Assembly (NCBI GenBank): GCA_016200265.1
Contig: JACQFE010000017.1
Location: forward strand, 1 to 64,000
Origin: Planctomycetota bacterium
GTDB lineage: Bacteria; Planctomycetota; Phycisphaerae; UBA1845
Direction: 5' to 3'
Length of the DNA stretch: 64,000 nucleotides
The position numbers and the translations under genes are program-made. Positions within the stretch are counted from its first letter, which is position 1; each line of letters opens with the position of its first letter. Below are positions 37,952-47,257 of this stretch, piece by piece. The notes under the pieces are model-generated. The model did not search any database. It saw only the letters and a list, made by a program, of their open reading frames with translations, and was not told where the DNA came from.

Positions 37952-38527
37952 TTACCACCACCAGAGCAATCCCGGAACTGTGCGAAGCGGAGTCTTCATC
38001 GTGCCGTTGAATTTCTTCACCAGCAAGTCCAGTGCCCTTGTGAACCCAAGATGATCAAATTCTATCGGCAGCATGACAATGTATTTCTGACCTGCTTGCA
38101 CCTTTGACCGAGGTCCGGGCGGCACCCTCCGCTCTCCTGTGTGACCAACAATAAACATTCCATATTCCGCGAGGAGCTCAGTGACTTCCGCAATCAGACC
38201 CGACGCGTCGTCCGTGACAATATCGAAGCCATATAAGTCCTCTCGATAACCGGGCGGAACCGTCGGGTCCTTCATGGCCTGAAAAACGACGCCCATGCCC
38301 GCCGTCACCTTCAGTTGCTCACGCTCCGCTTCCATCCGTTTGATGTCTGCGGGCTTGGCCGTAATGCTCATGAACACGACCGCTTTTTCACCGAATTTGT
38401 CGGCAATGTCCTTGTCGATGTTCCCACCGCGATCGGCCACGTATTTCGCGCCGAGCCGCAGCAAGCCCGGAACATCGGGTCCAATGAGCCAAAGTGCCGC
38501 ATGTTGAATTTCACCGAGTCCTGCCAT
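37952..38527 (-). CDS. GcvR-like tandem ACT-domain protein
   Basis: A 191-residue protein with two ACT domains (about 8-85 and 105-185) similar to the glycine cleavage repressor GcvR: HAALWLIGPDVPGLLRLGAKYVADRGGN for the first, YGFDIVTDDASGLIAEVTELLAEYG for the second (both shortened to known ACT cores). ACT pairs bind amino acids and GcvR works by binding a partner. The ATG at 38527 has AGGAGG 6 bases upstream, so the longer frame to 38617 is rejected. gcvPA is in the window but 29 kb away. Confidence 0.75.
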   Translation of the reverse strand: MAGLGEIQHAALWLIGPDVPGLLRLGAKYVADRGGNIDKDIADKFGEKAVVFMSITAKPADIKRMEAEREQLKVTAGMGVVFQAMKDPTVPPGYREDLYGFDIVTDDASGLIAEVTELLAEYGMFIVGHTGERRVPPGPRSKVQAGQKYIVMLPIEFDHLGFTRALDLLVKKFNGTMKTPLRTVPGLLWWW

Positions 38528-38656
38528 GAGCCGCCTCCTATCGGAGCCGCATTCGATCGCAATTCGTTGGAAGGGTGATTGATTATAGCCCCGCGGCAAA
38601 TTCATGTTCAACTCCACTTGTTGCGAACGGCGTTCACGGCTCGTAGGCTTCCATAA

Positions 38657-40393
38657 ATGAAGGCAAATGCATGGTTCGCAGCAACTCTCTTTGCAATTGG
38701 ATCCACGGGAGGTTGCGTTTCACCCGCCAATTCACCGGCCTCAAGCACCACTCGCATCGACCAGTTGAAGCGATTCTATCGTGATCTCGAAGGCGGCCGT
38801 TTCGTGGTTCTTGCCGACTTTGAAGACCCCAAGCAAATGGAGATCTTTCAGCTCGCCAACCCGAATCTGAATTCAAAGCTGTCGCTCGACATGAAGCACG
38901 GTCGAACCGAAACTGGCCCGGGGTGTATGGCGTTCACTCCAAGTACTTCAGATGACGCGATCGTGGTTTCGAACGCGAATTCTCAGCAATGGTATCTCAA
39001 GCGCGATTGGAGGCCCTACAATCTCCTGCTGGTCTCCGTTTTCTCGCCAACGCCGAGCTCCACGCTTGATCTGACGATCGCAACCGGACAGGCTTCAGCG
39101 CGACAATCCATGCACTCCGCATCGACGCTGAACCGTGGTTGGAATCTTCTGCGGTTGGACCTCGCCGAACTCGGCGAGCGGCTGCCCCTGGACGATGTGC
39201 AGGAACTTCGAATGCGCGTTGAACAGCAAGGCAAGATACAACCTTGCTATTTTGACGATTTGCTCCTCGTAGATTCGCGTCAGACGTTGTTGGGCGATGC
39301 GAAGGGCCCGGCGGGTGATCTTTACGCCGTGCAGGCCGGAAGACGACTCATTGTCGGCGCCGGCTGTCGTTTTGAAATGACGTTCGCGCATGGCCAAATC
39401 GTTCAATGGTTCAACCTCGCCGCTGATCCCAACCGCCTCGTCAACCTGGTTGAAGGGACGTCTCTCGGGCCATATCCGATGCCCTTGGAAGATGCGGGTG
39501 AAAAAATCACTGGAACCGAATCAAAGAAGCCGCTCGCGGTTCAACAACGAATCGTGGAGCTGAATCGAGTGAGAATCGTTATCGAAAGCGATTGGTTAAG
39601 CGCAGCCGATTCGGGGACCAAAGCATCGTTTTTGAAGTGGACGCATGTGGTTTACCCGACGGGGCAGATATATGTCGAACTCTCTTGCGACCGGCCGGAA
39701 GCATTGTCTCATGGGATCTTTGTCGCGTTAGGCGCGCCCCGAACCGAAGATGTGGAAGTCACGCCGTCACGAACTTCGGAGTCGCCAAGAGACTCGACAG
39801 CGGCGTCTTGGCTGCTGGCCCGTATTCGCTCGGCCGATGCCGCACTCCTCTTTGTTCCTTCAATGAATTCAGGAGACGTCGTTCTCGAATCGGGTTCCGA
39901 GCCGGACCATCGGCGGGTCGTCCTCCGTGCGAAGACTTCAACGGCGCCGGAACGATCGAAATTGTCCGCGCATCTTTTTCTGACGACGAGTTCCACTCTT
40001 TCAAATGTCGAGGCCCATCGCCGCGCCGCCGACTACAATCAACTTGTTCCGCTGCGATTCGAAGTCGGCAAAGCGGCCGAGGAAGTCGCGGACACCCGCC
40101 GCACGGACGGATTTGACGCCGCAACGGGTTGTTTCACGATCGATGCGGATGGCGGGCAAGCGCGTATCGTCATCGACGGGCGCACGCACCGACTGAGTTC
40201 TCCGGCGTTTCGAGTTCGTCAAACGCACGCGGAAAATGCTTGGATTTATGTGAATCATTTGATTCTCGATCGCGTCGAACGAACCGAAAAAGAAGACGTT
40301 ATCTTTCAAATCACGCACGACATCAGCGAGCCGACGGAGCTGGAGATACTCACTCGCGGCCGTTCGCTTCCCTTGACACAACCAGCCAAGTGA
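38657..40393 (+). CDS. Hypothetical lipoprotein
   Basis: A 578-residue protein with a lipoprotein signal peptide (lipobox TGGC at about residues 16-19) and no known domain. Residues of about 45-190 have a carbohydrate-binding-like beta pattern (VLADFEDPKQMEIFQ, RDWRPYNLLLVSVFSP, LLRLDLAELGERLPLDDVQELRMRV), as in galactose-binding beta-sandwiches that precede glycan-acting domains. The rest is beta-rich. Possibly a surface polysaccharide protein. Its end contains the promoter of the next operon. Confidence 0.7.
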   Translation: MKANAWFAATLFAIGSTGGCVSPANSPASSTTRIDQLKRFYRDLEGGRFVVLADFEDPKQMEIFQLANPNLNSKLSLDMKHGRTETGPGCMAFTPSTSDDAIVVSNANSQQWYLKRDWRPYNLLLVSVFSPTPSSTLDLTIATGQASARQSMHSASTLNRGWNLLRLDLAELGERLPLDDVQELRMRVEQQGKIQPCYFDDLLLVDSRQTLLGDAKGPAGDLYAVQAGRRLIVGAGCRFEMTFAHGQIVQWFNLAADPNRLVNLVEGTSLGPYPMPLEDAGEKITGTESKKPLAVQQRIVELNRVRIVIESDWLSAADSGTKASFLKWTHVVYPTGQIYVELSCDRPEALSHGIFVALGAPRTEDVEVTPSRTSESPRDSTAASWLLARIRSADAALLFVPSMNSGDVVLESGSEPDHRRVVLRAKTSTAPERSKLSAHLFLTTSSTLSNVEAHRRAADYNQLVPLRFEVGKAAEEVADTRRTDGFDAATGCFTIDADGGQARIVIDGRTHRLSSPAFRVRQTHAENAWIYVNHLILDRVERTEKEDVIFQITHDISEPTELEILTRGRSLPLTQPAK

Positions 40394-40401
40394 ACTATAT
40401 T
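40373..40401 (+). promoter_or_regulatory. Near-consensus sigma70-type promoter
   Basis: TTGACA (40373-40378), a 17-base spacer and TATATT (40396-40401), only one base off the -10 consensus. It overlaps the last codons of the lipoprotein gene and precedes the DksA-like/lspA/ribD genes by about 60 bases. Confidence 0.7.
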
Positions 40402-40461
40402 GACACGCTGGTTGCAATCGTTAGTAATTGAATTGCAATAGGTTACGGTGGATTTTCGGCA

Positions 40462-41313
40462 TTGAAAAAAGCCTCGAAAAAAGTTGCGGCGAAGAAAGCG
40501 TCAAATGCTGCGCGCAAACGCGGGACGCCGGCGAGGAGCTCCGGAACAAGGCCTACAGAAAGGGCAACGCGAGTTGCTTCATCGAATCGCGCCCAAAAAA
40601 AAACGGTGAAGTCCAATTCTCAACCGACTCGCATGTTGAAGAAAAATTCTCCCAGCGTTGAGTCCTCTTTGTCCGCCGCGAAACGATCGAATGACTCAAA
40701 GAAAAATAACCGATCCGCGACATCGGAAATGAACCAAGTACGATTGGTGGCCGCTGAATTGCCGAATGTGGCGGCATCTGCCAATCACAAGAATCGACGA
40801 AATGGCGAAGCTCGCGGACGCACCGCGCCATCCATCGCCGCAGACAAGTCACTAGGCGGCACAAAAAAATCGGCGTCGGAGCCAACAGGCCGCAACCGTT
40901 CCATGCCGAAACATGCACCGCCCGTGAAGACGCATCTCACCGACAAACAGCTTGTCGAATTCAAGGAACTGCTTTTGCTCAAGCGCGCACAGCTCACGGG
41001 TGACGTCCAGGGGCTTGCGACCGAAGCAAGAGGCCGCAGCGCCCAGGGCGACAGTGAACATTCGAATATGCCCATCCATATGGCCGATCTTGGCAGTGAT
41101 ACCTGGGAGCAGGATTTTACGTTGGGATTGATCGTGAATGCCGAGAGTGTCGTGCGTGAGATTGACGCGGCCTTGGAGCGGATCAAAGACCGAACCTACG
41201 GAATCTGCACCGTCGGAGATGATCGCATCGGGATCGCGCGCCTTCGTGCCAAGCCCTGGGCGAAGTATTGCATCGAGCATGCCCGATTGATTGAAGAGGG
41301 ACGCCTTCCCTGA
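40462..41313 (+). CDS. DksA/TraR-type protein with long basic tail and reduced zinc finger
   Basis: A 283-residue protein. Residues of about 1-150 are Lys/Arg/Ser/Ala-rich and disordered, a histone-like tail. Residues of about 155-283 are a DksA/TraR coiled coil and finger (DKQLVEFKELLLLKRAQL, then YGICTVGD...YCIEH). In the usual finger there are two CxxC; here each pair keeps only one Cys (CTVG and CIEH), so zinc binding may be lost or changed. Start is TTG at 40462 behind a near-consensus promoter. lspA begins 11 bases after its stop, so they share an operon. Role may be transcription control or DNA compaction; unknown. Confidence 0.8.
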   Translation: MKKASKKVAAKKASNAARKRGTPARSSGTRPTERATRVASSNRAQKKTVKSNSQPTRMLKKNSPSVESSLSAAKRSNDSKKNNRSATSEMNQVRLVAAELPNVAASANHKNRRNGEARGRTAPSIAADKSLGGTKKSASEPTGRNRSMPKHAPPVKTHLTDKQLVEFKELLLLKRAQLTGDVQGLATEARGRSAQGDSEHSNMPIHMADLGSDTWEQDFTLGLIVNAESVVREIDAALERIKDRTYGICTVGDDRIGIARLRAKPWAKYCIEHARLIEEGRLP

Positions 41314-41323
41314 CCCCCATCGA

Positions 41324-42070
41324 ATGGATGCGCCTGCGGTCAACGTTCTCACCCATCGTCAAGCCGACGACCGGTCGGCGCTCGGACACCTTCCCTCGCA
41401 TCTGATTTTCTGGCCTGTTGCGATGGCTGTCCTCGGGCTTGACCTCTGGTCAAAATCCGCGGTCTTTTCGCACATCGAACCTGACAAAACCGTTTCGATT
41501 GTGCCCGGCATTCTCGATTTTCGCCGGTCTTTGAACGATGGTGCGGTCTTTGGATCCTTCACGGGATATGTCGGCGTGTTTGTGTTTGCGTCGCTCATTG
41601 CACTGGGATTTGTCTTTTATCTTTTCGCGCACAGTCGTCGCCGCCATCATGGATTGCACATCGCCCTTGGCTTGGTTCTCGCCGGAGCACTTGGAAATCT
41701 CTACGACCGCGCCTTCATTGTCGCCGATGTCGTGGACGTCCGTGTGAACGGTGAAACCGAACGCATCATCGGAAAAGTCCTTCCGGAGACCGACGGTAAA
41801 TACGTCAAAATCGGTGCTTGGCCCGAAGGCGCAAAGCCGCGGACCTTCACGCCTGATGTGGTCACAATTCGCCATCAGGGCGTCGTCCGCGATTTTCTCA
41901 AATTCAGTTTTCGTTTTCCTTCCTGGTCGCCGATGTTCGCGGGTTACGACGTTTGGCCGTGGATTTTCAATGTGGCCGATGCGGCGTTGGTCTGCGGAGT
42001 GGGTATCCTGCTTCTTCACACGTGGTTCGACCGCCGTGAACCTGTTAGTCCAACGACTGCCGCGGAGTGA
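41324..42070 (+). CDS. lspA: Lipoprotein signal peptidase with extra loop
   Basis: A 248-residue aspartic peptidase that cuts the signal peptide of prolipoproteins. Motifs: NDGAVFG, GNLYDR with one catalytic Asp, VRDFLKF, and WPWIFNVADAAL with the other Asp. Between GNLYDR and VRDFLKF there is an insertion of about 60 residues, which lies in the periplasmic region. Most LspA are about 160-170 residues; the N-terminus is also longer. Because this organism has several predicted lipoproteins, the enzyme is expected to be active. The start at 41324 is 11 bases after the DksA-like stop. Confidence 0.9.
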   Translation: MDAPAVNVLTHRQADDRSALGHLPSHLIFWPVAMAVLGLDLWSKSAVFSHIEPDKTVSIVPGILDFRRSLNDGAVFGSFTGYVGVFVFASLIALGFVFYLFAHSRRRHHGLHIALGLVLAGALGNLYDRAFIVADVVDVRVNGETERIIGKVLPETDGKYVKIGAWPEGAKPRTFTPDVVTIRHQGVVRDFLKFSFRFPSWSPMFAGYDVWPWIFNVADAALVCGVGILLLHTWFDRREPVSPTTAAE

Positions 42071-42076
42071 CGTAGC

Positions 42077-43234
42077 GTGGCACGAAACCGCCGTGCTTCA
42101 TCGATCACCCTGAGCAACCCCACCCAATTTACTGAGCTCGATTTCCGCATGATGCAACTAGCGCTGGTCCTCGCCAAACGAGGCGAGGGTCGCGTCGAAC
42201 CCAATCCGATGGTGGGTTGCGTGATCGCCCGCAACGGAGCCATTCTCGGCGAAGGATTTCATCGTCGATTCGGCGGCCCACACGCGGAAGCCGAGGCCCT
42301 TCGCGCGTGCAAACAAAATCCCAGCGGCGCGACCGCGTACGTCACGCTGGAACCGTGCGCACACTTTGGAAAAACGCCGCCCTGCGTCGATGCCTTGGCA
42401 GCCTCCAAACTCGCCCGCGTCGTGGTGCCATTCGCCGATCCGAATCCACTGGTGAATGGAGAAGGGATTCGTCGCCTTCGAGCGGCGGGAGTCCGCGTGG
42501 ATATCGGTTTATGCGCCAATCATGCCGCAAAGTTGGCCGCACCCTTTCTAACTCGAACCCTCCTGCACAGACCATACGTGATCGCCAAATGGGCTCAAAG
42601 TCTGGACGGATCGCTGGTGGCGCCGGCCGGTCGTTCACGCTGGATTTCATGTCCGGAATCACTTCGTGAAGTTCATCGACTGCGCGCTCGTGTCGATGCC
42701 ATCATGGTCGGGTCGGGAACCGTGCTGCGGGATAATCCGCGGCTGACGGCCCGTGAGGTGACGATTCGCCGGACCGCGGTCCGCGTCATACTCGACGCCC
42801 GGCTTCGAACACCGGAAAATGCCTATGTCGTCCGCGATGCGAAGTCGACGCCTACGTTCATCTTCACGGATCATCAGCGGTCCAAATCCCGACAGGCAAA
42901 TAACCTTCGCCGCCGAATTGTGGAAATCGTCGGATGCGCCCGCAATGAGAACGGATTGAATCTGAGGCATGTTCTTCGTGACCTTGCACGGCGAGAAATG
43001 ACCAACGTCCTACTCGAAGGCGGCCCGACATTACTGGGGTCGTTCTTTCGTTCCCGCTTGGTTGATGAAGCGATTGTTTTTGTCACACCAACGGTGTTCG
43101 GTGTCGCTTCGCCGATCAGCCTTTGGACGCCTCCTGCGCTTCATTCAGAGGTCCGCACGATCGGCGTCGATGCCATGTTTCGATTGCAGCTATCACCCCT
43201 TCATCTCGCCACGACTGGGGAAGGGGCCCGCTGA
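42077..43234 (+). CDS. ribD: Bifunctional riboflavin biosynthesis deaminase/reductase
   Basis: A 385-residue enzyme catalysing the second and third steps of riboflavin synthesis. The deaminase half has HAEAEAL and PCAHFGKTPPC zinc ligands (residues of about 70-100); the reductase half (about 155-370) has KWAQSLDG, LEGGPTLLGSFF and the ending typical of RibD. Start is GTG at 42077. Its last 34 bases overlap the convergent rodA gene, so their 3' ends share sequence. No other rib gene is in the window. Confidence 0.94.
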   Translation: MARNRRASSITLSNPTQFTELDFRMMQLALVLAKRGEGRVEPNPMVGCVIARNGAILGEGFHRRFGGPHAEAEALRACKQNPSGATAYVTLEPCAHFGKTPPCVDALAASKLARVVVPFADPNPLVNGEGIRRLRAAGVRVDIGLCANHAAKLAAPFLTRTLLHRPYVIAKWAQSLDGSLVAPAGRSRWISCPESLREVHRLRARVDAIMVGSGTVLRDNPRLTAREVTIRRTAVRVILDARLRTPENAYVVRDAKSTPTFIFTDHQRSKSRQANNLRRRIVEIVGCARNENGLNLRHVLRDLARREMTNVLLEGGPTLLGSFFRSRLVDEAIVFVTPTVFGVASPISLWTPPALHSEVRTIGVDAMFRLQLSPLHLATTGEGAR

Positions 43235-44511
43235 GCACCAGCCTCGCTCCGAACCGCCGGAAGCAGCTCCGTCTGCTCGCGACGGAAAATGAGCGGGTCG
43301 CGCGTGAGAAGATAAGGTCGATGCTGGGCCACGCTGATCAGTACCGCGATCGCCGCGAAGTTGCACAGCACGCTGCTGCCTCCATACGACACAAACGGCA
43401 GCGTCATTCCGGTCACCGGCAGCAGTCCGGTGCTCATGCCCATATTGATGAGCGCCTGACACGCGATTAACGTGACCACGCCGACGGCCACCAGCCGTGA
43501 AAATGACTCCAGCGTCTGCGACGCGATGCGAACACCCGCAATGACGATGATCAAATAACATGAAATCACCAGGACGCATCCGGCAAAGCCCCATTGATGA
43601 CCCACCATTGCGAACACGAAATCATTGTGTCGATCAGGCAAGAGCTGAGGATTTTCAACATAAGTCCCCTGGCCCCAACCGTTGCCCCACGATCCGCCGC
43701 TGCCCAGCGCATTTTTCGAATGCACAAGCTGGTAGCCCGCACCGGCCTTCCACTCCAAGGCCTGTCGCTTCGTCGCCAGCCAAGTAAATCGATCCGGCTC
43801 GCGCACCACGTCATGTCGAAGCGGGTCCGATTGCAGCAGCACCGTCGTAATCCGAAGTCGCTGATACGGCTCAATGTGAGGCCAAGCCAGCGGCGCTAAG
43901 CCCAAGCCAAGAAGGGCAAGGACAATCAAATGCCGCGCTTTTGCACCGGCCACATAAAGCATTACGAACACGACGGGTATCAGCAACAATGCCGTGCCGA
44001 GGTCCGGTTCAAGCAACACGAGCAGGATCGGCGCCGAAGCCGCCAAAAGGGGCACGATCAGTCCCGACAGTCGTCGATAATTTGCACGAAAGCGAAGATA
44101 ACACGCCAGCGCAATCACCATGGCGAGCTTGATCAATTCGGAAGGCTGCAACAACACACCCGGAAATTGAATCCATCGATATGCGCCGTTGCGAGGTCGA
44201 ACCAAGCCGCCCATCGTCGTGTGAAGCATCTTCGCCACGAGCAACGGAACCAGCAGGATCGTGGCAACGGCGAAAAAAGCATAGGCATATCGAGCCAGCG
44301 ATTGATGTCCGACTCGCAAAATGAGAAATGCGAGCCCAAGTCCGGTGATCATTCGCAAAACTTGGCGCATTGCATTGGCGGGACCATCATCGCCCGCGAT
44401 GTAGTGCGTGTCGGTCACGTAGATCGACGCGATTCCGATTATCGAAAGAACGCCGGCGGCCGCAACAATCGCCCACCCCACGGGAGTCAGTTGAAGCGGC
44501 GAGCGTCTCAC
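43201..44511 (-). CDS. rodA: SEDS peptidoglycan polymerase RodA
   Basis: A 436-residue integral membrane glycosyltransferase that makes glycan strands for cell elongation. Ten or so transmembrane helices; SEDS motifs include QPSELIKLAMV, EPDLGTAL, and NMGMSTGLLPVTGMTLPFVSYGGSS (last two shortened). The GTG start overlaps the mrdA stop by four bases (GTGA), so translation is coupled with its partner transpeptidase. Last gene of the elongasome operon. Confidence 0.94.
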   Translation of the reverse strand: MRRSPLQLTPVGWAIVAAAGVLSIIGIASIYVTDTHYIAGDDGPANAMRQVLRMITGLGLAFLILRVGHQSLARYAYAFFAVATILLVPLLVAKMLHTTMGGLVRPRNGAYRWIQFPGVLLQPSELIKLAMVIALACYLRFRANYRRLSGLIVPLLAASAPILLVLLEPDLGTALLLIPVVFVMLYVAGAKARHLIVLALLGLGLAPLAWPHIEPYQRLRITTVLLQSDPLRHDVVREPDRFTWLATKRQALEWKAGAGYQLVHSKNALGSGGSWGNGWGQGTYVENPQLLPDRHNDFVFAMVGHQWGFAGCVLVISCYLIIVIAGVRIASQTLESFSRLVAVGVVTLIACQALINMGMSTGLLPVTGMTLPFVSYGGSSVLCNFAAIAVLISVAQHRPYLLTRDPLIFRREQTELLPAVRSEAGAQRAPSPVVAR

Positions 44512-46730
44512 GTGCCATTCACTCCGCGCGGACGCCGATGCGCATTGAGATTGGGCCCGAGAATTTCCAGCAACTCGCTGGCAATGCGCTTGGCCAGCGG
44601 GCCGCTCGTCTGACCGCCGCTCCCCCCATATTCAACCAACGCCGCGAACGCCACCGTCGGCTCAACCGACCAATCCGGTCGGCCGCTCGAATCTCGCGCC
44701 TGGAGAAATCCGCCAAACCATGCGTGCGAAAAATTTTCACCTTCAGGTGGTGTCCCTTTGGGCCAACGGCAAGCTACAGTTACGTTCTCCGCATCGAAAG
44801 TCGCCCTCGGATAGTCCGCCTCGAATCGACGAATCGCATTTGCCTTCGAGCCTTCCGGAATCTCGACTTCCTGCTGCTCACCGTTCTCGCTGGTATATTG
44901 AACGCGCCACGCAGTAGGCCAAGGCTTCGCGGTCGCGCTTCCGGTTTTGCCGCACAACGCCCAGTGATCATTCTCGAAGTGTGCAAACTTGTAGGCCGTT
45001 CCTTCCGGATGATTCACAACTCCGTAAATGCCTTCGCGCACCGCGTGCCATTGGTCCGGCGTCGCGGGCAGCGTCCACTCAGGCGTCGGATTTGAGCTGC
45101 GGAGCAACGTCACGGGCCGATAGCGCCCGCACGCATACGTCGCCATCAGGTTGGCGACCTGCACCGGCGATGCGGAGACTTCACCCTGACCGATGGCGTA
45201 CAGTCGCGCGTTGCCCGGGGTTACAGGCTGATGTTTATGACGCATGAGCCACTGCGGCGTGGGATTGATGCCTGCGGCGTCTTCCGGCAATCCGATGCCC
45301 GAGCCGCGCCCCAATCCGACCATATCGAACGCCCCGCACAAACGATCGATGCCGAGCCGCTCGCCAAGGTGATACATGAAGACGTTGCAACTTCCGGTGA
45401 GGGCTTGTGTGAGATTGATGCTCCCATGCGCGCGGCGGACGCCCGTGCCATGAACTTCCCAGCAACGCCAGACATCGTGACGATCGGGAAAAAGATAGCC
45501 CGTGCAGTCTTCCGTGTGGTCGATGGTGAGTCTGCCGGACATTAGGCCGGTGATCCCGATTAGGGGCTTGATGGTCGAGCCGGGCGGATATTGTGAGGCC
45601 ACCGCGCGAAACCGCAGCGGCATTCGCTCAGTGTCATCGCGAAGCTGCGGATACAACTCGTCGAAGCGATTCGGATCATACGATGGATACGACACCAGCG
45701 CGAGGACTTCGCGCGAGGCCACATCCAGCACCACGATCACGCCGCCGTTCGATTCCGTACTCTCCTGCACCGCGTCGCCGAGGAGTGCGTACAGCCGCCG
45801 TTGAAGCGTTCCGAGAATCGTCAACTCCGCATCGCGGCCATTTTCCGCCGGAATCTCCTCGACCACACTGCCATCACGAGCAACAGTAATCTGTCCGCGT
45901 CGGCCGCGAAGAATCGACTCAGCCGCCGATTCCACTCCGCTCACGCCACGCCGGTCCCCCGGCTGATACTCCGCGAACGGATCATCCTGATTCGGGTCGT
46001 TGCGGACGTCGTCCGCATCCACCGCGCCGACGCGACCAAGGATGTGCGCAAACGACTCGATGTTGTCGGAGAATCTTCGTTCCGCCGATGGCCGAATGTG
46101 AATCCATGGATAACCCGCAAACGCCTCGCGAGCCGTGATTTGTGCATCCATGCTCAGACCACGAAGGATCGGCTGCGGTCGAGATTCGTCCGCGACCGGC
46201 GCATCAAATCCGCGTCGTTCGGCCACCGCCTGCCGCATCCGCATGACCCGATCGTAGACGTCGTGGAATTGATCGCGCAGATAATGTTCACGGACCGGCG
46301 CGAATTCCGCGGCGAAATCCGTCAAATCCGACCACGTCACCGAAATGTCGGCGCGAAACGCGTCAAGTAACTCCGCATCGGAATGCGCCTCGGCATATCG
46401 CCCCTCACGTCGCCGCCGCTTAGCCTCCCGAAGAGCAGTTTCTGTACGTGTGTCGAGGTCCGCGGCGATGACCCCAAAATCAACGGCCAACTCCCAGCAG
46501 GGTTGCTCCGTCACCAAAATCTCGCCTTCACGATCACGAATCGATCCGCGGACAAATGGAAGCGGCGTCGGCTTGAGAATGACGGACTGTTCGGCCTGCT
46601 GGCGGTAATACGCGGCATCCGCAATTTGAAGCTGCGCGAGACGGGCGCCGACGACTAACGCGGCGACGATGATTCCGCCGAGCAGAACCTTCAGGCGATT
46701 CTCGAATTGAGCTGTTTCATTGGAAGCCAT
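44508..46730 (-). CDS. mrdA: Penicillin-binding protein 2
   Basis: A 740-residue transpeptidase that crosslinks glycan strands made by RodA. One N-terminal transmembrane anchor (about 12-35), a pedestal domain, and a transpeptidase domain with the active-site GSTIK, SCN and KTGSA motifs, each intact. Longer than E. coli PBP2 (633 residues). The stop overlaps rodA by four bases and mreD ends six bases upstream. Its position after mreD supports the elongasome assignment over FtsI. Confidence 0.94.
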   Translation of the reverse strand: MASNETAQFENRLKVLLGGIIVAALVVGARLAQLQIADAAYYRQQAEQSVILKPTPLPFVRGSIRDREGEILVTEQPCWELAVDFGVIAADLDTRTETALREAKRRRREGRYAEAHSDAELLDAFRADISVTWSDLTDFAAEFAPVREHYLRDQFHDVYDRVMRMRQAVAERRGFDAPVADESRPQPILRGLSMDAQITAREAFAGYPWIHIRPSAERRFSDNIESFAHILGRVGAVDADDVRNDPNQDDPFAEYQPGDRRGVSGVESAAESILRGRRGQITVARDGSVVEEIPAENGRDAELTILGTLQRRLYALLGDAVQESTESNGGVIVVLDVASREVLALVSYPSYDPNRFDELYPQLRDDTERMPLRFRAVASQYPPGSTIKPLIGITGLMSGRLTIDHTEDCTGYLFPDRHDVWRCWEVHGTGVRRAHGSINLTQALTGSCNVFMYHLGERLGIDRLCGAFDMVGLGRGSGIGLPEDAAGINPTPQWLMRHKHQPVTPGNARLYAIGQGEVSASPVQVANLMATYACGRYRPVTLLRSSNPTPEWTLPATPDQWHAVREGIYGVVNHPEGTAYKFAHFENDHWALCGKTGSATAKPWPTAWRVQYTSENGEQQEVEIPEGSKANAIRRFEADYPRATFDAENVTVACRWPKGTPPEGENFSHAWFGGFLQARDSSGRPDWSVEPTVAFAALVEYGGSGGQTSGPLAKRIASELLEILGPNLNAHRRPRGVNGT

Positions 46731-46736
46731 GCGAAA

Positions 46737-47252
46737 CTACGCCAGATGCCGGGTTTTTTGTCGAGGGATTCCAAACCAGCTCGCTTGCCGCAGCAACAGG
46801 GAATGCAGCAGCGGCGCCCATGCGGCCGAATATACCGAGATAAAGGCGGCTTCCGCAAACCAACCCGGAATCATGCGTCCCAGTGGCCCGAAACGCCAGC
46901 TTGCATAAATTGCCCACGCCATTCGCAGCAAAAAACTCGCCAGCAACGTCAGAGAGAATTGCGCGCTCCACCGATAGCGAAACACCTGCAATCGAATGCT
47001 CGTGACCAGCGTGGCGGCCATGGCGTAAGAAAGCATCTGCAAGCCGAATTTTTCGATGGTTATCAAGTCGGCAACCGCGCCCAGTATCCAAGCCGAAATC
47101 ACGCCCTGCCAACCCCGAGCATAAAGTCCCCAAAATACGGCCATGACAACCAGCCAATCAGGTCGAATGCCGTGGACAGCGAGAAACGGGCCAAGCGCCG
47201 CTTGGAGCGCGACGACAGCAGCATTCAGCACGACGATAGGAAGCCAGCGCAT
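46737..47252 (-). CDS. mreD: MreD-like rod-shape protein
   Basis: A 171-residue membrane protein with about five helices, placed directly before mrdA and rodA. Weakly conserved but with the MreD-like sequence HGIRPDWLVVMAVFWGL and a late aromatic membrane segment. mreB and mreC are not in this window; upstream is a HEAT protein, so mreD is detached from mreBC. Confidence 0.8.
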   Translation of the reverse strand: MRWLPIVVLNAAVVALQAALGPFLAVHGIRPDWLVVMAVFWGLYARGWQGVISAWILGAVADLITIEKFGLQMLSYAMAATLVTSIRLQVFRYRWSAQFSLTLLASFLLRMAWAIYASWRFGPLGRMIPGWFAEAAFISVYSAAWAPLLHSLLLRQASWFGIPRQKTRHLA

Positions 47253-47257
47253 AGGAA

